DNA of 64,000 nucleotides from Eucalyptus grandis (lineage: Eukaryota > Streptophyta > Magnoliopsida > Myrtales > Myrtaceae), in assembly GCF_016545825.1 (NCBI RefSeq), contig NC_052620.1:43555305-43619304 (forward strand). Reading direction: 5' to 3'. This document shows positions 44,601 to 57,700 of the stretch, piece by piece. Position 1 is the first letter of the stretch, and every line of letters begins with the position of its first letter. A model generated the notes under the pieces. It was not told where the DNA came from, ran no database searches, and worked only from the letters and a program-made list of their open reading frames with translations. A program made the position numbers and the translations under genes.

Positions 44601-47600
44601 TGATCCACTAGTTCCCTTCAATTTCAATTTAGATCGTATAGTTTTTCTAAATGTATTTCTGATGCTTTTTAACTATCTTGCTTAGGGTGAGGTGTATCAA
44701 TTCATTTGTTTCATGTGGATGTCAAAACAACCCATTCTTTGATCTGGAAGCTCTTTTATGGACTCCTAGTATACTTTCTAGTCAAAAGGCATATCATATC
44801 CTATGAGATGAAAGTCTAATGTTCTCAGTGATTGAAATCAAATGTCAATCACATGATTGCAAGATGCATCAAGATTTAGTTACCACAAGTGAAATTTATC
44901 CTTATAAAACTTCAGTAAAATTCTTCATTCCATCCCGTTCATGCCTTTTCTAATCAAGTCCCTTTATTTTCAATTCGTCTAATTAAGTCATGCTTTCACA
45001 AATTTCTAATCAAGTGCTTTCAACACCAAATCTGGTTGATGCGGTCGTTGGATGACGCCGCAGTATGACACGGATAAAATTTGGCCAATGTGGATGCCAT
45101 AGTGGAAAACTTTAGGCAATGTCTCAAATAATTCATCCACGTAACACTCCTAAGGCCACGTTGACTGGATTGGGTCAGATTTGATGTCAAAGCGACTTAT
45201 TAAAAAATTTGTGAAAGTAGGATTTGATTAGACGAATTAAAAGTACGAGGATTGTATTAGAAAATGCGTGAAAGTATAGGGACAAAGAGTATATTTCATC
45301 CTAAAACTCATTTGTTCATAAATATCATGTAGGTCTACAACCAATGAGCCTGGATCGAAGAGCAAAACAGCTCTTGTTTACATTGTAAATAATGGGAACC
45401 AACTTCCTCGTTGATGTTTTATGCTGATTGAAGCACATAGACCTGTGTTTTTGAGAGGACCAATTTATAATTGAGATGAGGATGATTGATGCTATTAAAG
45501 AAAAACCAGTTATTACACATACTACAGCAAAAAATTCAGAGACTGGTGGCAGATTTGTTGCTTTGGTTTATGCTTTTAGAATCATTTTGTTAAATTATAT
45601 GCATAATGGTGTGAACTTTAATAATTAGTTTCTCTTCAACGACTTCCCTTCCCTGCAGAAGTGTAGGCTTTTTTTTAAGAGTTTAATATCGGTAATTGTA
45701 AAAGAACTCTGCCATTGCTTTTTGTTAATGTATGAAAGTTATCTTGTTCTTTTCCCCCTAAAACAGAAAGCTCTTCAAAAAGCGACATTTTGTTCCTTTA
45801 CAACTATCAAATCAATGACTGATTGGTTTCATGACCTTGATTAATTGTGAACTCTCACTCCTGCTGTTGTGGCAACATCAACCATTGCATACATGTAGCT
45901 ACTGCAAGCGGCATGCATTTCAGCTCTCTGTGAAAGTTTATGTTTGAACTTTTGAGTATAGTGACCTTTACTCATATTGGTACAGAAGTAACCTGGAACT
46001 GTAGTTTTGTCTCTCTTGCTAATGGTTGAGTTATTCCTTTCATCACTTCGGTCATTGTGGCATTAATCTGTGTCGCAGAAAATGGATCTGCTGATTTCAC
46101 TTGAAAATGCTTAGGGTATCATATGTATATGTGTGTGCACGAATATATATTTATATCCAAACATTAAATGCTGATGCACATAATGTAACGAAATTCATGT
46201 GCCTATTGCATTCCGTATGATGAAGTTTTGATTTGGGGTTGTAAATAATTTTACATTATAAAACTATAGCTTGGTGGTGCATAACTAAATGCTCTTTTGT
46301 TCTTGTTGTGTTGCTGCACATGTAAACTGTAGGCAATGCTGCAAAATCTGTTGATTGCCAAATATCTGAAAAGATAACTCAGCTGAAAGAACAAATTGCA
46401 ACACTTGAGAAGCGTGAAGAAAGGTTTGTGTTACATGATATGTTTGTTCTCAATATTCCAGTCATTGTCTCATGAATGATACAATATGGCATAGGTACAA
46501 GACTGTCTTTGCAGATCGAATTTCAGTGTTTCGACGGGCATGTTGTGAGCTTTTTGGTTACAAGGTACCTTCTCTGTACTTGTACACATGTTTTTCCTCT
46601 GACATATGGCAGTTGACTTCTTGGTAAATTGCAAATATCTGTATAAGTTTTCACAGTTTAGGAAGCTGCTTAGGGTGGCCAACCGTAAACAAGTTGTACT
46701 ATGCTTAATTAGTCCATGTGAACATTTTTACATTGTTTCATTATGACATGGAGGGGGAGAGGATTTATGGGGATTTGCAGGTTGGGGAGGCATATGCAAG
46801 TATTTTCTTCCCATGAAAAGTTATGCGTTAATCAGAAGAAGAGTTTCATCTCAATGTTAAAAGATGAACTATAATTGGTATTAGGTTTAGAATTTTCTAC
46901 CTCCACAATTGAGGATATCATCATATTTGGGACTTGGTCATGTTCTGCACTTGGTTGACCTGTATGAAGTCGACTTAGTCTGGAAAGAGGGAAGGGTGAT
47001 AACTGTATGTGAAGAAGTTTATGAGCATTACGTCTTTTTGTCTGTCTTTCCAGGATTTCCAGGAGAGTGGACAGTTTTGTTTGAATTACAGATGTAGCTA
47101 TAGAATTTTTTTTTTTTTGAACAAGCACTTGGATGAGATTCTTATTAAGAGAAGGGTTGACTTCACATTCTAGAGTCCCAATTTGTCAGATGCTATCTCC
47201 TTCTGGGACTCTTTCCATAAAAATTTTGAAATATGTAAAATTTTTACAAACAATGGAAAATCATATCTTGGGGATTGAGCTACCAGAATGGGTAGACCTG
47301 AAGAACATTCCTTTCTGATCCTCCATTCGCTGAGAGAAGTGCTAATTAAAAGCATGACAGTTGTTATTATTTTGGACTGCTAAGTTAACAATTCACTAGA
47401 ATGCCAAAGTGATGTCCATCTAAATGCTTAATTTGATTGAGTCTTAATGTCACTTAAATGGAGTTGTGTTATCTGTGAAGTCGTTGTAGGAAAGGGTAAG
47501 TACATTGTGTTGAACTTTAAAAATTGGTTTAAATGTGTACTGCATGAGTAAATTACACGTGAATGTTGATACATTCACAGATTAGCTTTTCCTCTGGTCC

Positions 47601-50111
47601 AGCATTTTATCAAGAAATTCTAGTTTGTTGTAAATTCTTTGAATTGTGTTACAAACTTGTAAATATGCTCTTGCTCTTTTTATGTGCCTGCTTTCATGGC
47701 GGATGTTTGAACACTCGGAATATTATGAACCATATTCACAAATGTATGGAGTTTTTGGCCTTTTTGCCATGAGTTTCTCCTTTCCATTGTTCACCCTTTT
47801 CGGTGCTTTAGATGCTTCCATCTTGCTAGACATACAAAATCTTGGAGCTGTTCCGTGCATTTTATTAATTTGCTTATCTGAAGGGCTTCCGCTGTGGCAC
47901 TCCTGTACTTTTATAATTCTACTTCTCTAGTCATGTTGCCTCTGTCAATTGCATACATGTAGATTTCATGTGGAAAGTGAATGGCACACGGACGTTATTC
48001 ATTCTTACTGTTACCTCCACATTCTTGAGTTTCCAATTGTTTCAATGTGTAACAGGAGTGATGGTATCCTTATTTGCGTTCTTCCATCAAGTGTCCCAAG
48101 AATTGGACATTCTTGTGGAAGTGCGTTCTAAAAACTGCAATTTCATATATGATCCATGTTTTTGGCTTAGTAGTTTCTGTTTGTACTTGAAAAATATCTG
48201 TTTGTGAACTTGTGAGAAGGATGTATTCAACACTGTCTCCTCACCCCCAACCCAAGAAGAAGGAAAAGAAGATCTAATAATCAGATGAATTTAAACTGAT
48301 TTTTACTCCAAAGTTTCCATTTTACCACTTCTTTGTGTGCCAACTATCAACTGTGGCCAATCAAATGTGTTCAATGTAATGATATGAGAAACTACTGATA
48401 ACAAAGCAGGATTGATAGCTATGATCAAAATTTAGTCACAAGATATACGTACAAAGATATGAAACGCTAACTCATTATGCTAATTTTTTTTTATGATGGT
48501 GAAGATTATGTGTGCGCATTCTGATGTTAATGTGAAGCTCTGCCAAGCCTTTTTCCTTTTCTTTTCCTGAAAAATATTTAATTTTAGGATTAGAACAGTT
48601 GTTAAGAGCTTTTCTAAACCTTTCAAAACCATCACTTTGTTTTTGGTTTTCTTTTGGATAATGTATTTTGTATTTGACCCTGTATTACAGCTTCTTAAGT
48701 TCTGCAGCTTCCGTACTCTCCGCTTTTACACAGGAATATTGATTAGACATGTTCATTTCAAAGCAGTTACTTTTTAATGAGAAGTAGACTAACAGTGGAA
48801 GAACAGTATCTTGTCTTGGTCAGTAGATGTATCTGATGAGTTTGACGTAAGATGATGCCTGTGAAGTTCACCAGTTCCTGTGCTTCAATTACATGGGCGT
48901 GTGAGAGTCCCCTGCTAAGTTGCTGCTTTACTGCCAACATCCAAATTTTCCTCTTGGCCAACATTTTAACATCTGCCTCAATAGTGGAATCTTGTGTTTG
49001 TTTGGAATTTGATTTTGTTATGTCAATTTGTTGGCAGATTGTGATGGATGAACACCAGCGTCCTAATGGCATTCCAGTAACACGTTTTACCCTCCTATCA
49101 ATTTACGCTCAGAATGATGAAGAGAAACTTGAGTTTGAATATGAATCTGGCAATGTAACAATTCTGGTAAGCTGTTGAACATTTACTGTCTTAGATAACT
49201 ATGAGCAATGGCAATTGGATGTTGGTTGTATCCTTGTACTCAACTTTTTGGAGCATAATTGGGAGCATACTTTAGTTCTGTTCATGCACTAATCCATAAC
49301 TTTATAGTGATCCTGCTGGACTTTGGGCTGCATAGTTTTCGTTTTTTGTGTTTAATCACCAGCTAACCTGTATGCCATGATGCTGTCCCTCTGTAATAGG
49401 CTTTAGAAAAATTATAAGGACGAGACATTCACTTTATTGCAGCCTTCTTTTTCCAAGCAAATTCCTTAAACTGCATCTTTAGTACCATTTGGACTTCTAT
49501 ACATCTTTATGGTTTGTTTTCATCAGTCTTGGCTTCACCACTCTCCCCCAAGGCGTATTAACCTGCGTCTCTTGGGTTGCCCTCAGATATATGTCCCACT
49601 GAATGTGGCCAATCATATGATGTGTGCAACTGCATTTTAGACCGAGAAGACTATTTATAGCCACTTCATGGCATGAACCCAAGAAGTTGTACGAATGTGT
49701 GATCCACTTGTATTCAAGCACTTGCTGGCATGCAAACGTGTATTCTGCTGGTGACATACTGATTTGTTTTCAAGTTCTTAGTAAAATTCTTTGTGCTGCC
49801 ATATCGATGTAATGGGAATATGTAGAATTTAAGGTAGCTGATGTCTTCTTTCACAGGGAAATGATTACTCTTCACATCCTGAGATATCACGTCAGGTACA
49901 GCACCATGTCTCCCTCCCTCTGCACGTGTGTTCAAGTTTTCGTGTATGCTGAATGCTCCACTTTATTCTTTGGTTTCATGATTTCTCACTGGAGTTACAT
50001 GACATTAAATTATTTGTGTAGATTGGGATCTTCATTCACAAGATGAATTCCATCCCAGCTTTCACTGCCAACATAACAGTGGAGTCTTTCAACCGGCGAA
50101 CCTTGTCCTAG
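29691..50111 (+). CDS. MAD1: Mitotic spindle checkpoint protein MAD1
   Basis: Coiled-coil protein that recruits MAD2 to unattached kinetochores and templates formation of the mitotic checkpoint complex; also found at the nuclear envelope. Sixteen exons: 29691-29879, 29966-30065, 30453-30613, 31706-31903, 31987-32079, 32345-32461, 34209-34456, 36080-36251, 38055-38150, 38248-38451, 39176-39338, 46333-46423, 46495-46564, 49038-49166, 49857-49895, 50022-50111. They join in one frame to 719 residues, the expected plant MAD1 length. The N-terminus is [13 protein letters not shown], as in plant MAD1. Most of the protein is Glu/Lys/Leu-rich coiled coil. [19 protein letters not shown] begins near residue 611, where animal and yeast proteins have the RLK-motif segment, and it leads into the C-terminal RWD-like kinetochore domain (about 640-719, ending FNRRTLS). 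Introns are long and hold several transposons, but all exon frames are intact. The intron 1 donor is the weak GTCCTT. Confidence 0.95.
32462..34208 (+). other. MAD1 intron 6
   Basis: A 1.75-kb intron. It contains a fold-back element at 33108-33522; the rest is AT-rich without recognisable features. Confidence 0.7.
33108..33522. mobile_element. Long-inverted-repeat fold-back element in MAD1 intron 6
   Basis: The left arm (TTTAGTCCTCTAAATGCC..., TGGTCCTCTAAGTTTTA, CAAGTCCACTAACTGTC) pairs over roughly 100 bp, imperfectly, with the complement of the right arm (TTTCAATCCTCC..., TGATCCTCTAACTTTTA, CAAGTCATCTAACTCTC). The whole is about 415 bp and non-coding. Long degenerate terminal inverted repeats and no coding content suggest a Mutator-like or fold-back MITE. 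A target duplication was not established. Confidence 0.65.
34457..36079 (+). other. MAD1 intron 7
   Basis: A 1.6-kb AT-rich intron. It starts with a run of more than 20 T after GTACGTGAAATG, close to the donor. No genes or clear transposon ends were seen. Confidence 0.7.
36252..38054 (+). other. MAD1 intron 8
   Basis: A 1.8-kb intron containing the 242-bp tandem duplication listed separately. The remaining sequence shows nothing recognisable. Confidence 0.7.
36883..37366. repeat. 242-bp tandem duplication in MAD1 intron 8
   Basis: Two diverged copies in direct orientation, starting at 36883 and 37125. Shared words in the same order include GCCTGTCTCT, TCAAAACCTCTTT, AGTCAACTGAAA, ACCAGTTCTTTT, CCTAGGCTACTC and TAGTGGTTCTTGGGACTTA. 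The divergence suggests an old event. No transposon ends are seen. Confidence 0.8.
39370..39415 (+). repeat. A-rich micro-insertion in the left Copia LTR
   Basis: TATAGGAGAAGAAA occurs twice (near 39371 and 39401), separated by TTCCTTACCAAAAAAATATA. The right LTR has only one copy at the equivalent place, near 44198. A target-type duplication around a short segment ending ACC plus A's points to a tiny retroposed insert that arrived after the Copia element. Confidence 0.6.
39513..39589. repeat. 26-bp tandem repeat within the left Copia LTR
   Basis: The unit CCATAATAACCCTATTGGTG followed by TTAATA occurs about three times, the last one degenerate (ending CCCTCACAC). The right LTR has a single unit, so the array arose after insertion or in the parent 3' LTR. 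Confidence 0.8.
39894..43304 (-). pseudogene. Copia gag-pol remnant in MAD1 intron 11
   Basis: Minus-strand coding blocks with stops and frame changes between them. Gag at 43116-43304 ([17 protein letters not shown]). Protease/pre-integrase at 42025-42549 ([38 protein letters not shown]). Integrase at 41537-41820 ([19 protein letters not shown]). [22 protein letters not shown] near 40780, with the catalytic [13 protein letters not shown] intact near 40555. RNase H at 39894-40160 ([18 protein letters not shown]). Gag lacks a readable start. Catalytic residues survive better here than in the 19.7-25.1 kb element, which suggests a younger insertion. Confidence 0.8.
44907..45306. mobile_element. 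Long-inverted-repeat fold-back element in MAD1 intron 11
   Basis: The left arm (CCCGTTCATGCCTTTTCTAA, CAATTCGTCTAATTAAGTC, CTTTCACAAATTTCTAAT) matches the complement of the right arm (CTTTCACGCATTTTCTAAT, TAATTCGTCTAATCAAATCC, CTTTCACAAATTTTTTAAT) over about 110 bp. The centre is non-coding and has a higher GC content (GATGCGGTCGTTGGATGACG). The style is the same as the element at 33108-33522, but the sequence family is different. Confidence 0.65.
46565..49037 (+). other. MAD1 intron 13
   Basis: A 2.5-kb AT-rich intron between the C-terminal exons. It contains scattered T and A runs (for example near 47106) but no inverted repeats, open frames or transposon ends that I could support. Confidence 0.7.
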
Positions 50112-51757
50112 AAACGAATTGTTTACCGATGGAAGGACAACTTGGGTGGTGATTTTTAGGCGTGAATACATTTGTTTGTGTTAGTCATACCTACCTAAAA
50201 AATAGCCGCATCAAGTTTCTGACTTGGTGCCCGAGACCAGACTGTTCATATTGAGAGTTTGGCTCAAATAGTTGGTGCAGTATCCAGGGTTACGTTTTTG
50301 GTATTGGACAAAATAAAAGGTGGTCTATATTTTGAATGACGGCAAAAGCACTGCTCGGACTTTATGCAGAGAGATTATCAGGATAACCGGAGTAGTAGTG
50401 ACTGCGCAAATGAACTTCCAAAGAAGGATCAACTTCAAAATTACCCACTCCACTTCTCAATTCAATCTTAAACTTGAGTTTAGGCTAACTAGTTTCTTGT
50501 ACTCTTTCAATAGCATTTTAGTCCTGATCCATATGGAAACTCAACCAAGCCATAGGCCCCTGCACGTCACTACCGCAATTGCAATATGTGAAAATCAAAC
50601 AAAAAGAAAAAGAGCAAAATATTGCAGAAAGAGCAGTGTTTTAGTAGTTTTTCCCGAAGTTGGGGCTTTGTCACGCCTTCTGGGCCCAAGTCACCCATCG
50701 TCGTCGTCATTGATCTTGCTTTGGGTGTTGTCGGCCCTGGGCAAGAATGGGTCCATGTGCGGTCCGTGTTGGCCTTTCTATGGACCTCATTGGGCCCGAA
50801 ACGATACCCAGCGTCCTATTGGGGCCTAGGTTTGGGCCATGTTGGACCCAACATGGGTACATGCGGGGTAATTATCGGCAATTCTTTCTTGGGCCCTAGT
50901 TCCTACTCTTGACCAAACGGGTCGCAGTAGGTCCAAACCGTAGAAATTGGGTCATGTTTAAGTTATTAATGGCCCACTTTGCGTCCGTACTGGCCCTTCT
51001 TTGGACCGATGTCAAAATTAATGATCCTACGGCTGTGCAGCTTGGGTCTCACTGCAGCACAAATAGGGTCTCCATTGCACTCCATGGGGCCCTATTTGTT
51101 CTGGCTTATGGCCGTTGTTGGTCTGTTCTCATAGCCCCAAGTCGTGTGAATTGGAAGTAGTCCCCCTTTTAGGATTTCTATAACGCTGACCTCGCCTGAG
51201 ATCGGCTGGTACAAAACGTTTCCGCTAGTACGCTACGACAAACTTATAGCGTTCGACTTATGATGACCAAATCGTTACAGGTAAAAATCCTCCAAGATTA
51301 TTCAAGGTAGGGGGGACAAACTTCGTCTAAAAATTCTTCTAAATTTTAGGGAGGGTGATTACAGCAGATCTGAAACAGAAACAAAAGATTCATAACAAAG
51401 AAAAGAAGATATCACGGCAAGAATCAGAGGCCTTATATCCTATAACCCCAACATAAATCTTACTACAGTATGGTTTCAGCAGCAACTCAGCTCGTCCAAA
51501 AACGGTGGCGACATTGATCACCTAAGCCTGCATGGAGATGGCTCGTTGTCAAATGGAGTCCTACAAGTTTGCACCATAGCTTCCCATACGTTGGTGGTTT
51601 CTTTACAGCAGGTAGAATGCACTGATAACCGAAGAAATGAGGTGGGCACTCATTCTAAAAATGCAAAAGCGACCTGATGCATACATGAAGCATACGTGCG
51701 ATCAAGGAGCATTGCCATTGACTACTGGTTAACAAAAGGCCATAGACTCGAACAAAT
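50112..51757. other. Convergent intergenic region between MAD1 and SPF30
   Basis: 3' flanks of two convergent genes. The central part (about 50640-51170) is unusually rich in TGGGCC, GGGCCC, TGGGTC and GGCCC words compared with its AT-rich surroundings. No coding content was found despite some open frames. Confidence 0.55.
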
Positions 51758-54700
51758 TTACTCATCACTGGCCTCAACATTGGCTCCCTTGAGATGCAAG
51801 TGCTTTTCCCTCTTCTGAAACTCTGTCAATCCTTTTCCACTTCCGGTGACACCAACCTTACCATGCGGATCATCCGGAGACTTGAAGATGCTCTCACGTT
51901 TCCTCCCAGTGAGGAACCCAATCTGTAAAGGGCAAAAGGGAATTACCAAGGAATTTTTTGGCAAAATTCATGGTTAAAAAAAAAAAAAAAATTCAGCAAG
52001 TATATATCCAAAACATCACGGGTAGATTACTTAGTTGCCTAGGCTGCACTTGTTAATTATAATACAAAGAGAGGCGTGGATATTATTATTATTTTTTTTT
52101 TAAAAAAAAAACCTAAACAAGGTATGTAGTCATTTGCTAGCTTTAAATTCATGTCTCATTACTGAATGTCACCGACCACTGTAGATTGTTACATAGTTCC
52201 AAAAGTCTTAACAGTTGTCATTCCATAGTAGGAAAATGGTTTGGAAATAGTGGAGCAGAACAATTCCCAATCTATGAAAATCTCATTTTGCTAGGGCTAT
52301 AGAGTAAACTACCTTCTAGTGAGGCATTAAACACACGAAACATCCTTTTCAAACAACCTTTAGCTGTCAAACTAAAGAACTTGTTCAAGGGCCCCAGGGC
52401 AAGGCAACCTGTAGACCGGATAGTTTCACCAATAATATCTCTAAGAACTGGTAAATTGACCAGTCATTGACAACCTAAGAAGCCAAATATCCAGGCATGT
52501 TCCTTACTGCTGTTTTCTTCCTAACTCTGATTCAGAAGTACTGAGGTAACACCAGGTCTCCACAAAATCTCCTCATTGCCTTCTTTGACAAACTTCTTCC
52601 ATACTTAGCCTCTTCTTTCTTTAGTGTGCCTTTTTTCCTTTTCAGTAATCTTCTATTTTAATCCATCAAACTTCATATGTATGTAACATATATCTTGTTA
52701 ACGCATGCCCCCAAACATGCTACTAAGGAAATATTTGATTTTCAGAACAGTGATTGTATGTATCACAACGATAGTCAGTGCACTGGATATTGCAACATTT
52801 CCTCATTTGCTTACTTATCAAGTGTCCCCATAGATTTTTTTAAAAAATCCATGTCATATTCACATTAGTGTCCCTTCGTATCCTAGTTTTTCCCTTTTTT
52901 GCCTGTAGTAGTACCATATCTTTCTTTGGCCAATCAACGACACAAAATTAGATGGCGCCCTACCAGAATATTAGTCTTTGTCAATTTTCATCTTTTGTAT
53001 TCTCTTTCCTAAAACATACCATGATAATTGCATCACTTGATGAAAAACTTGTGTAGAAGCACTACTGATACATGGTTATTATTCTCGTTACAACATCTAA
53101 CCCCAAGGAAAGGCCTTCAGTACTTACATCTCAGGAAGGACATTAATCAAGACACTGCACGATGTTATAAATGGCAAACCTTAAAGATGAAGGCCTATCT
53201 ATTGCCAGATTTCCAAAATATATATTAATGATCCACAATCATGTGCCAACATACCAAAGTATTTCTTTTTCTCAATTTTGCTGCTTGAAAAAATCCCAAG
53301 TTCAACATCTTGATAAAAGAGCATATTTTGGCGTGATTATAGCAAGTTTACCTTTTTAGCCCTGCCTTTGGTTGATTGGAACTGCTGCCAATCATTTTGC
53401 CGCTTATTCTGTGCAACTTCAAGTTGTTCCATTCGCATTTTTGACTTGAAAGAATGTATCTTTTTGCGCTTTGCTGCTTTCTGGAAGTAAGAGACACAAG
53501 CAAATTATAAAATGCCTTCACATTTACAAGTGAAGATTCCGTTCAAAAGTAAAATACATGACTAATAAATCAATCTCCAAGACACATCTTCTCTGCATAT
53601 TTAAAAAATGCGAACAGGTTCCCTCCGACCCACCTCAAGCTATACTCAATCTGCATCGAAATTTTACAAGTTTCAATATGTTGCCATGGGTAGGACTATT
53701 ATACTTTTACTCATTTTCTGGGCCATGAAACATTGAGCTCTCAATGAAAAGCCGTGATGAAACATTCTCCTGCCCGAAGCAATTGACAAAGGAACAAAGG
53801 CCAAGTACCATCGGATTTGCATAGATGCAAAACAATTTTCTTTTTCTTACTTCTAAACACTGAAAAAGAAAATGCAATGGGAAATAAATTATAATCTAAC
53901 TTCATGATGGGCAAAAAGGGACACAAAAAACTTACTTGAGAAGTTACCTTTTTCTCTGTTCAAGTTCTATAAAACCACAAAGAAATCGTGCGATGAACGA
54001 TGAATGTAGCGCCTACCTCTGGCCACAATCTATTGGCCCCAGCAAGAGATCCTTACTTTTTGAAGGCTCACTTTGGATATATCAGTACTCCCAGATCATT
54101 ACATGTCAGACCAAAGTATATGACAATGATGGCCAGGATACTTCCCAGAGACCGTGTCTGAATACTAGTCAGTGAAATCTAACCCTAAAGACATGTCGAA
54201 CAACAAATGCTCATAGATTGCAGGAATATCATGACTATTACAAAATCTTGTTTCTTATTGCTTGTTAAAGGGGGTACACCCAATCAATATAAATTTCATG
54301 GGACGAAACTACATCAACAGATCTAAATACAATCATATCTACTCCTCTGATAAATTATAGCCCAGAACTGACAGTGGAAAACACAGAGATAAACCAAAAG
54401 CCTCATGATTTTAAGTAACAGTCTTTCATCCAACCTGTTTTTGCAAACATACGCCTAGACTTGTCCAAAGATCAATCATATGAAGGTCCATGACTAATGA
54501 AGATTTGCACGAGGTAAAAATACTTAAGGGAATCAAATTCAACCGCACCAATTCACATTCATTTTATTTGAAAGGATATGAAAGCGACAATTACCACATC
54601 TTCAGGGTCATCTGGCTCTATTCGGAGCTTTGCCGGTAATGTTCTTGACTGGAAATCGACATTAGCAGCCTGCGCAATCTTCCTTTTGATATCTTGCTTC

Positions 54701-57700
54701 GTAGCTTCAGCAACCCGCTCGGCTTCCAATATAGCGTTGACCTCACCTTCTTTGATTGGCCTCACATTGTCGGGGTCCACCTTAGAACAGGACATAGTAA
54801 CAATTAGTTTCTGACATAATGTTGAACTCCAACATGGCACCAAATAAATTCTTGACTAGTGATTTCAGGAGAATTGACCTCTAGGCAGCATAAATGAGTC
54901 GTTTCTATGAGCAGAAGATCTACTTAGAGATCCCTATGGAGAACATATGAACAGAAGATCTACTTAAAGTCTTTTTGCAGCGAAAGCGTGTCATTTTGAG
55001 TCCTGTTTATAGAATTTCTCAATACATACAAAGAATAGCAAGAATTTGTTTGATAAGTAAAGAAAAATTCATCATAGGGCACCACAGGGCTGCACACCAG
55101 CATGCATGATTGATACTGTGAAGTTGCAAAATGTATAATAGACCCCTCAACCTACTAGTCATGCAAGTACATTTCAACTAGCGTATAGAGATAACTTAGA
55201 AGAACAAAGGTTGAACCACAACACACTTCCTCGAGTTCTTGTAGTCAAATTGAGATACATCCTAATTCGATTGATTGGTAATGGAGAGGGCAGGACCATA
55301 GATGAACAACCCATCACAAGACTGATGGTGCCTTTCATAGATGTAAAAATAAAAGCCTAATTAATGTTAGGCCAATAGATAAGAGTCTCGAAACAAAATA
55401 CTACCTCCTCCTTATTTCCCCACCCATCATAGCAGACATAATATCCATTAGCGGTGTGAGCCTCAATTGTTGCATCATACCTGGACATTGAACAATCAGG
55501 CCCGGAAAAGGAAAGTACAGAAAGGTAAAAGGATAATATCATCAAGACCACTAAAAGCGGGGAAAGAAAACCAGCAGTGCCTTTCCATTTTCACATACCA
55601 TTCACCATCGTCACTATAAACTGCTTGAACTTTAGATCCAATAGGAAGGAGTTGATGATAATCAGAAACAGGTTGCTGCACCAAAGGATAAAATGATAAA
55701 ATAAGAGTAACTAGTCCTTCACCAATTTATACAGTTCATTACTTTTGCTAAAATCTCACACCAAACCACTTAGAGATAGGACACGATCCATTACTCAGAA
55801 AAAGAGGGGATGCATAACGTAATGCCCAAAGTATCTCCGTATCCATAAATATAAAGCAAATAAACAATATTTCTATCTATAGTATCCCCAGGCAGGCCCA
55901 TGCACAGATCACTCTCTCTCTCTCTGTGAAGATTTTAGACTCTTGAAACTGTAGTTGCATCTTTACCAAGATAAAAAAATTTGCCTATGTCTTGCTGGTA
56001 GTCTTAACCCCTCACTTCCGGCATGGAACCCCATGCCATCTATCCAGCTCAAAATTACAATGCTTCTTAAATAGCCTAATTTTATGTCAACGTAATACAT
56101 AATGCACCGCATATATAAAAATAAGATCTGCAAAGGGTCTCGATAAAAGAATAAACTACAGCAGAAGGTTGCCAACGTGTCATGCAAGGAGGAGGACACC
56201 ATGTGATGGGCATGGTCTCCGTAAGAATATGGGAAGTCTCAATTTCTCCATAAAAAGATGTAATAGATACTATCAATGAAATCAAGAGATCTAAAAACGA
56301 AAGAGAGAAAGAACCATTTTCTTTTCTGAGGAACCCTTTGCCTCGGAAAAACTAAGGGATTCGCTGGCACTTCTCGCAATGTCTGATCCAGAAATCTCAT
56401 TTTGCCTTGCAGTTGCGAGCAGCTCTTCAGTTAAAGCAATAACCTGCAAAGTAAAGGTTCAGCTCAAGCAAAAACCTAATCACTCAATTGCTAACATCAT
56501 GAAGCCCAAATTCAAGTAAAACTCGAACTTAGACTCTCAGCGTGGATATCTGAAATCAGGGGGAAGAGAGAGAAATAGTCGCGGTCCATCAGAGCTGAAA
56601 TGGTCCTGCAAAGGAAAGATTATAGAAGTAATGGCCATTATTGTTACTCCAAATTTCTAGAACTTCCAAAGAAGCTTCACTAGTTTTCTCCAACTGAGTG
56701 GCTCCTGCTCTAAAAGATCGACAGCTTCTTAACACGAATCCATCCTCCACACTAAACAGGTTCACGCAACACTCCACCACAGCCATCATCAGTTAATTGA
56801 AATAAGTTGTTGAAGCACCAAGAAAGATTAAATCACGAGAAAGCAACTGGATAGAGAAGTAGGATTTCTGAATAACAACCTCTAACGTGAACTTCATCAG
56901 AACGCATGTAGATCATAGGATGATAAGCTGAACACAATGCCACATTTGAACACAGTCCACATCGATTAAACAAATGTGACCAGAGAAAGCTTGAATAAAA
57001 CACAAAAGAAAACAAAGAGATCCACTTGAAATTAACCTCTTCAAGTTCCTTCTGCATATCGGCATATTCTGAATTTCCAGGATCGTCAACCAATAGCTGT
57101 CTGACCTGTAAACGGATTAGAGGGGAGTCATATGGGAAAACGAATTTCAAGAACAAACAAACACGCTATAACTCAGGTCACAGGCGTTTGGAGGTAAACC
57201 TGAGCTTTTCGCTTACAGAAGAGCTTCTAATCCAAAGCATTTTTCGACTAAGAAGAATGATGTGAGTATCAATTACGTTTGGTCCCTGCCAATTGGGGAG
57301 TCGTACCCCACGCCCATCATTGCCCATGCAAACCCCTCATTCTTTCCAACCAAAGAACGATCCTTTAACCCCTCGGACATCCGATTCTCTCGAACCATAG
57401 CCTAAGACCAGCAGAGGGAGAGCAAAGGAAAAGCCCTAGATTCGGGTGTGGGAAAAGAAGAGAAACCGCGACGGAGGCGCCAAAGCAGGAATTCAAGAGA
57501 GAAACCCTAAATTCGAATGAGGGGGGCCGAGGGAGAGGAGGAGGCAGTCGTCTCCGGGCGAGAGAAGGCGGATTCATCGAGTGAAGAAAAGCGATGGAGA
57601 TAGCTAAAACCATGGGAGAGGTTGCTGTCCGGTCGGGGATAAACTATCGACCGGCCGTCCGTCGGAAGCAAAGAAAATCGCGCCATCACTCGATCGAGAC

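Larger units (their letters stand above)
39339..46332 (+). other. MAD1 intron 11, about 7 kb
   Basis: The largest intron of the gene. Its size is due to an antisense Copia element (39358-44344) and a fold-back element (about 44907-45306). The remaining 1 kb up to exon 12 is AT-rich intron. The flanking exons keep a matching phase (CAG TCA G | GC AAT). Confidence 0.8.

Noticed and set aside
50320..50829. 169-residue plus-strand frame downstream of MAD1
   Set aside because: It covers AT-rich flank and the TGGGCC-rich island, with no domain-like sequence and no splice or family support.
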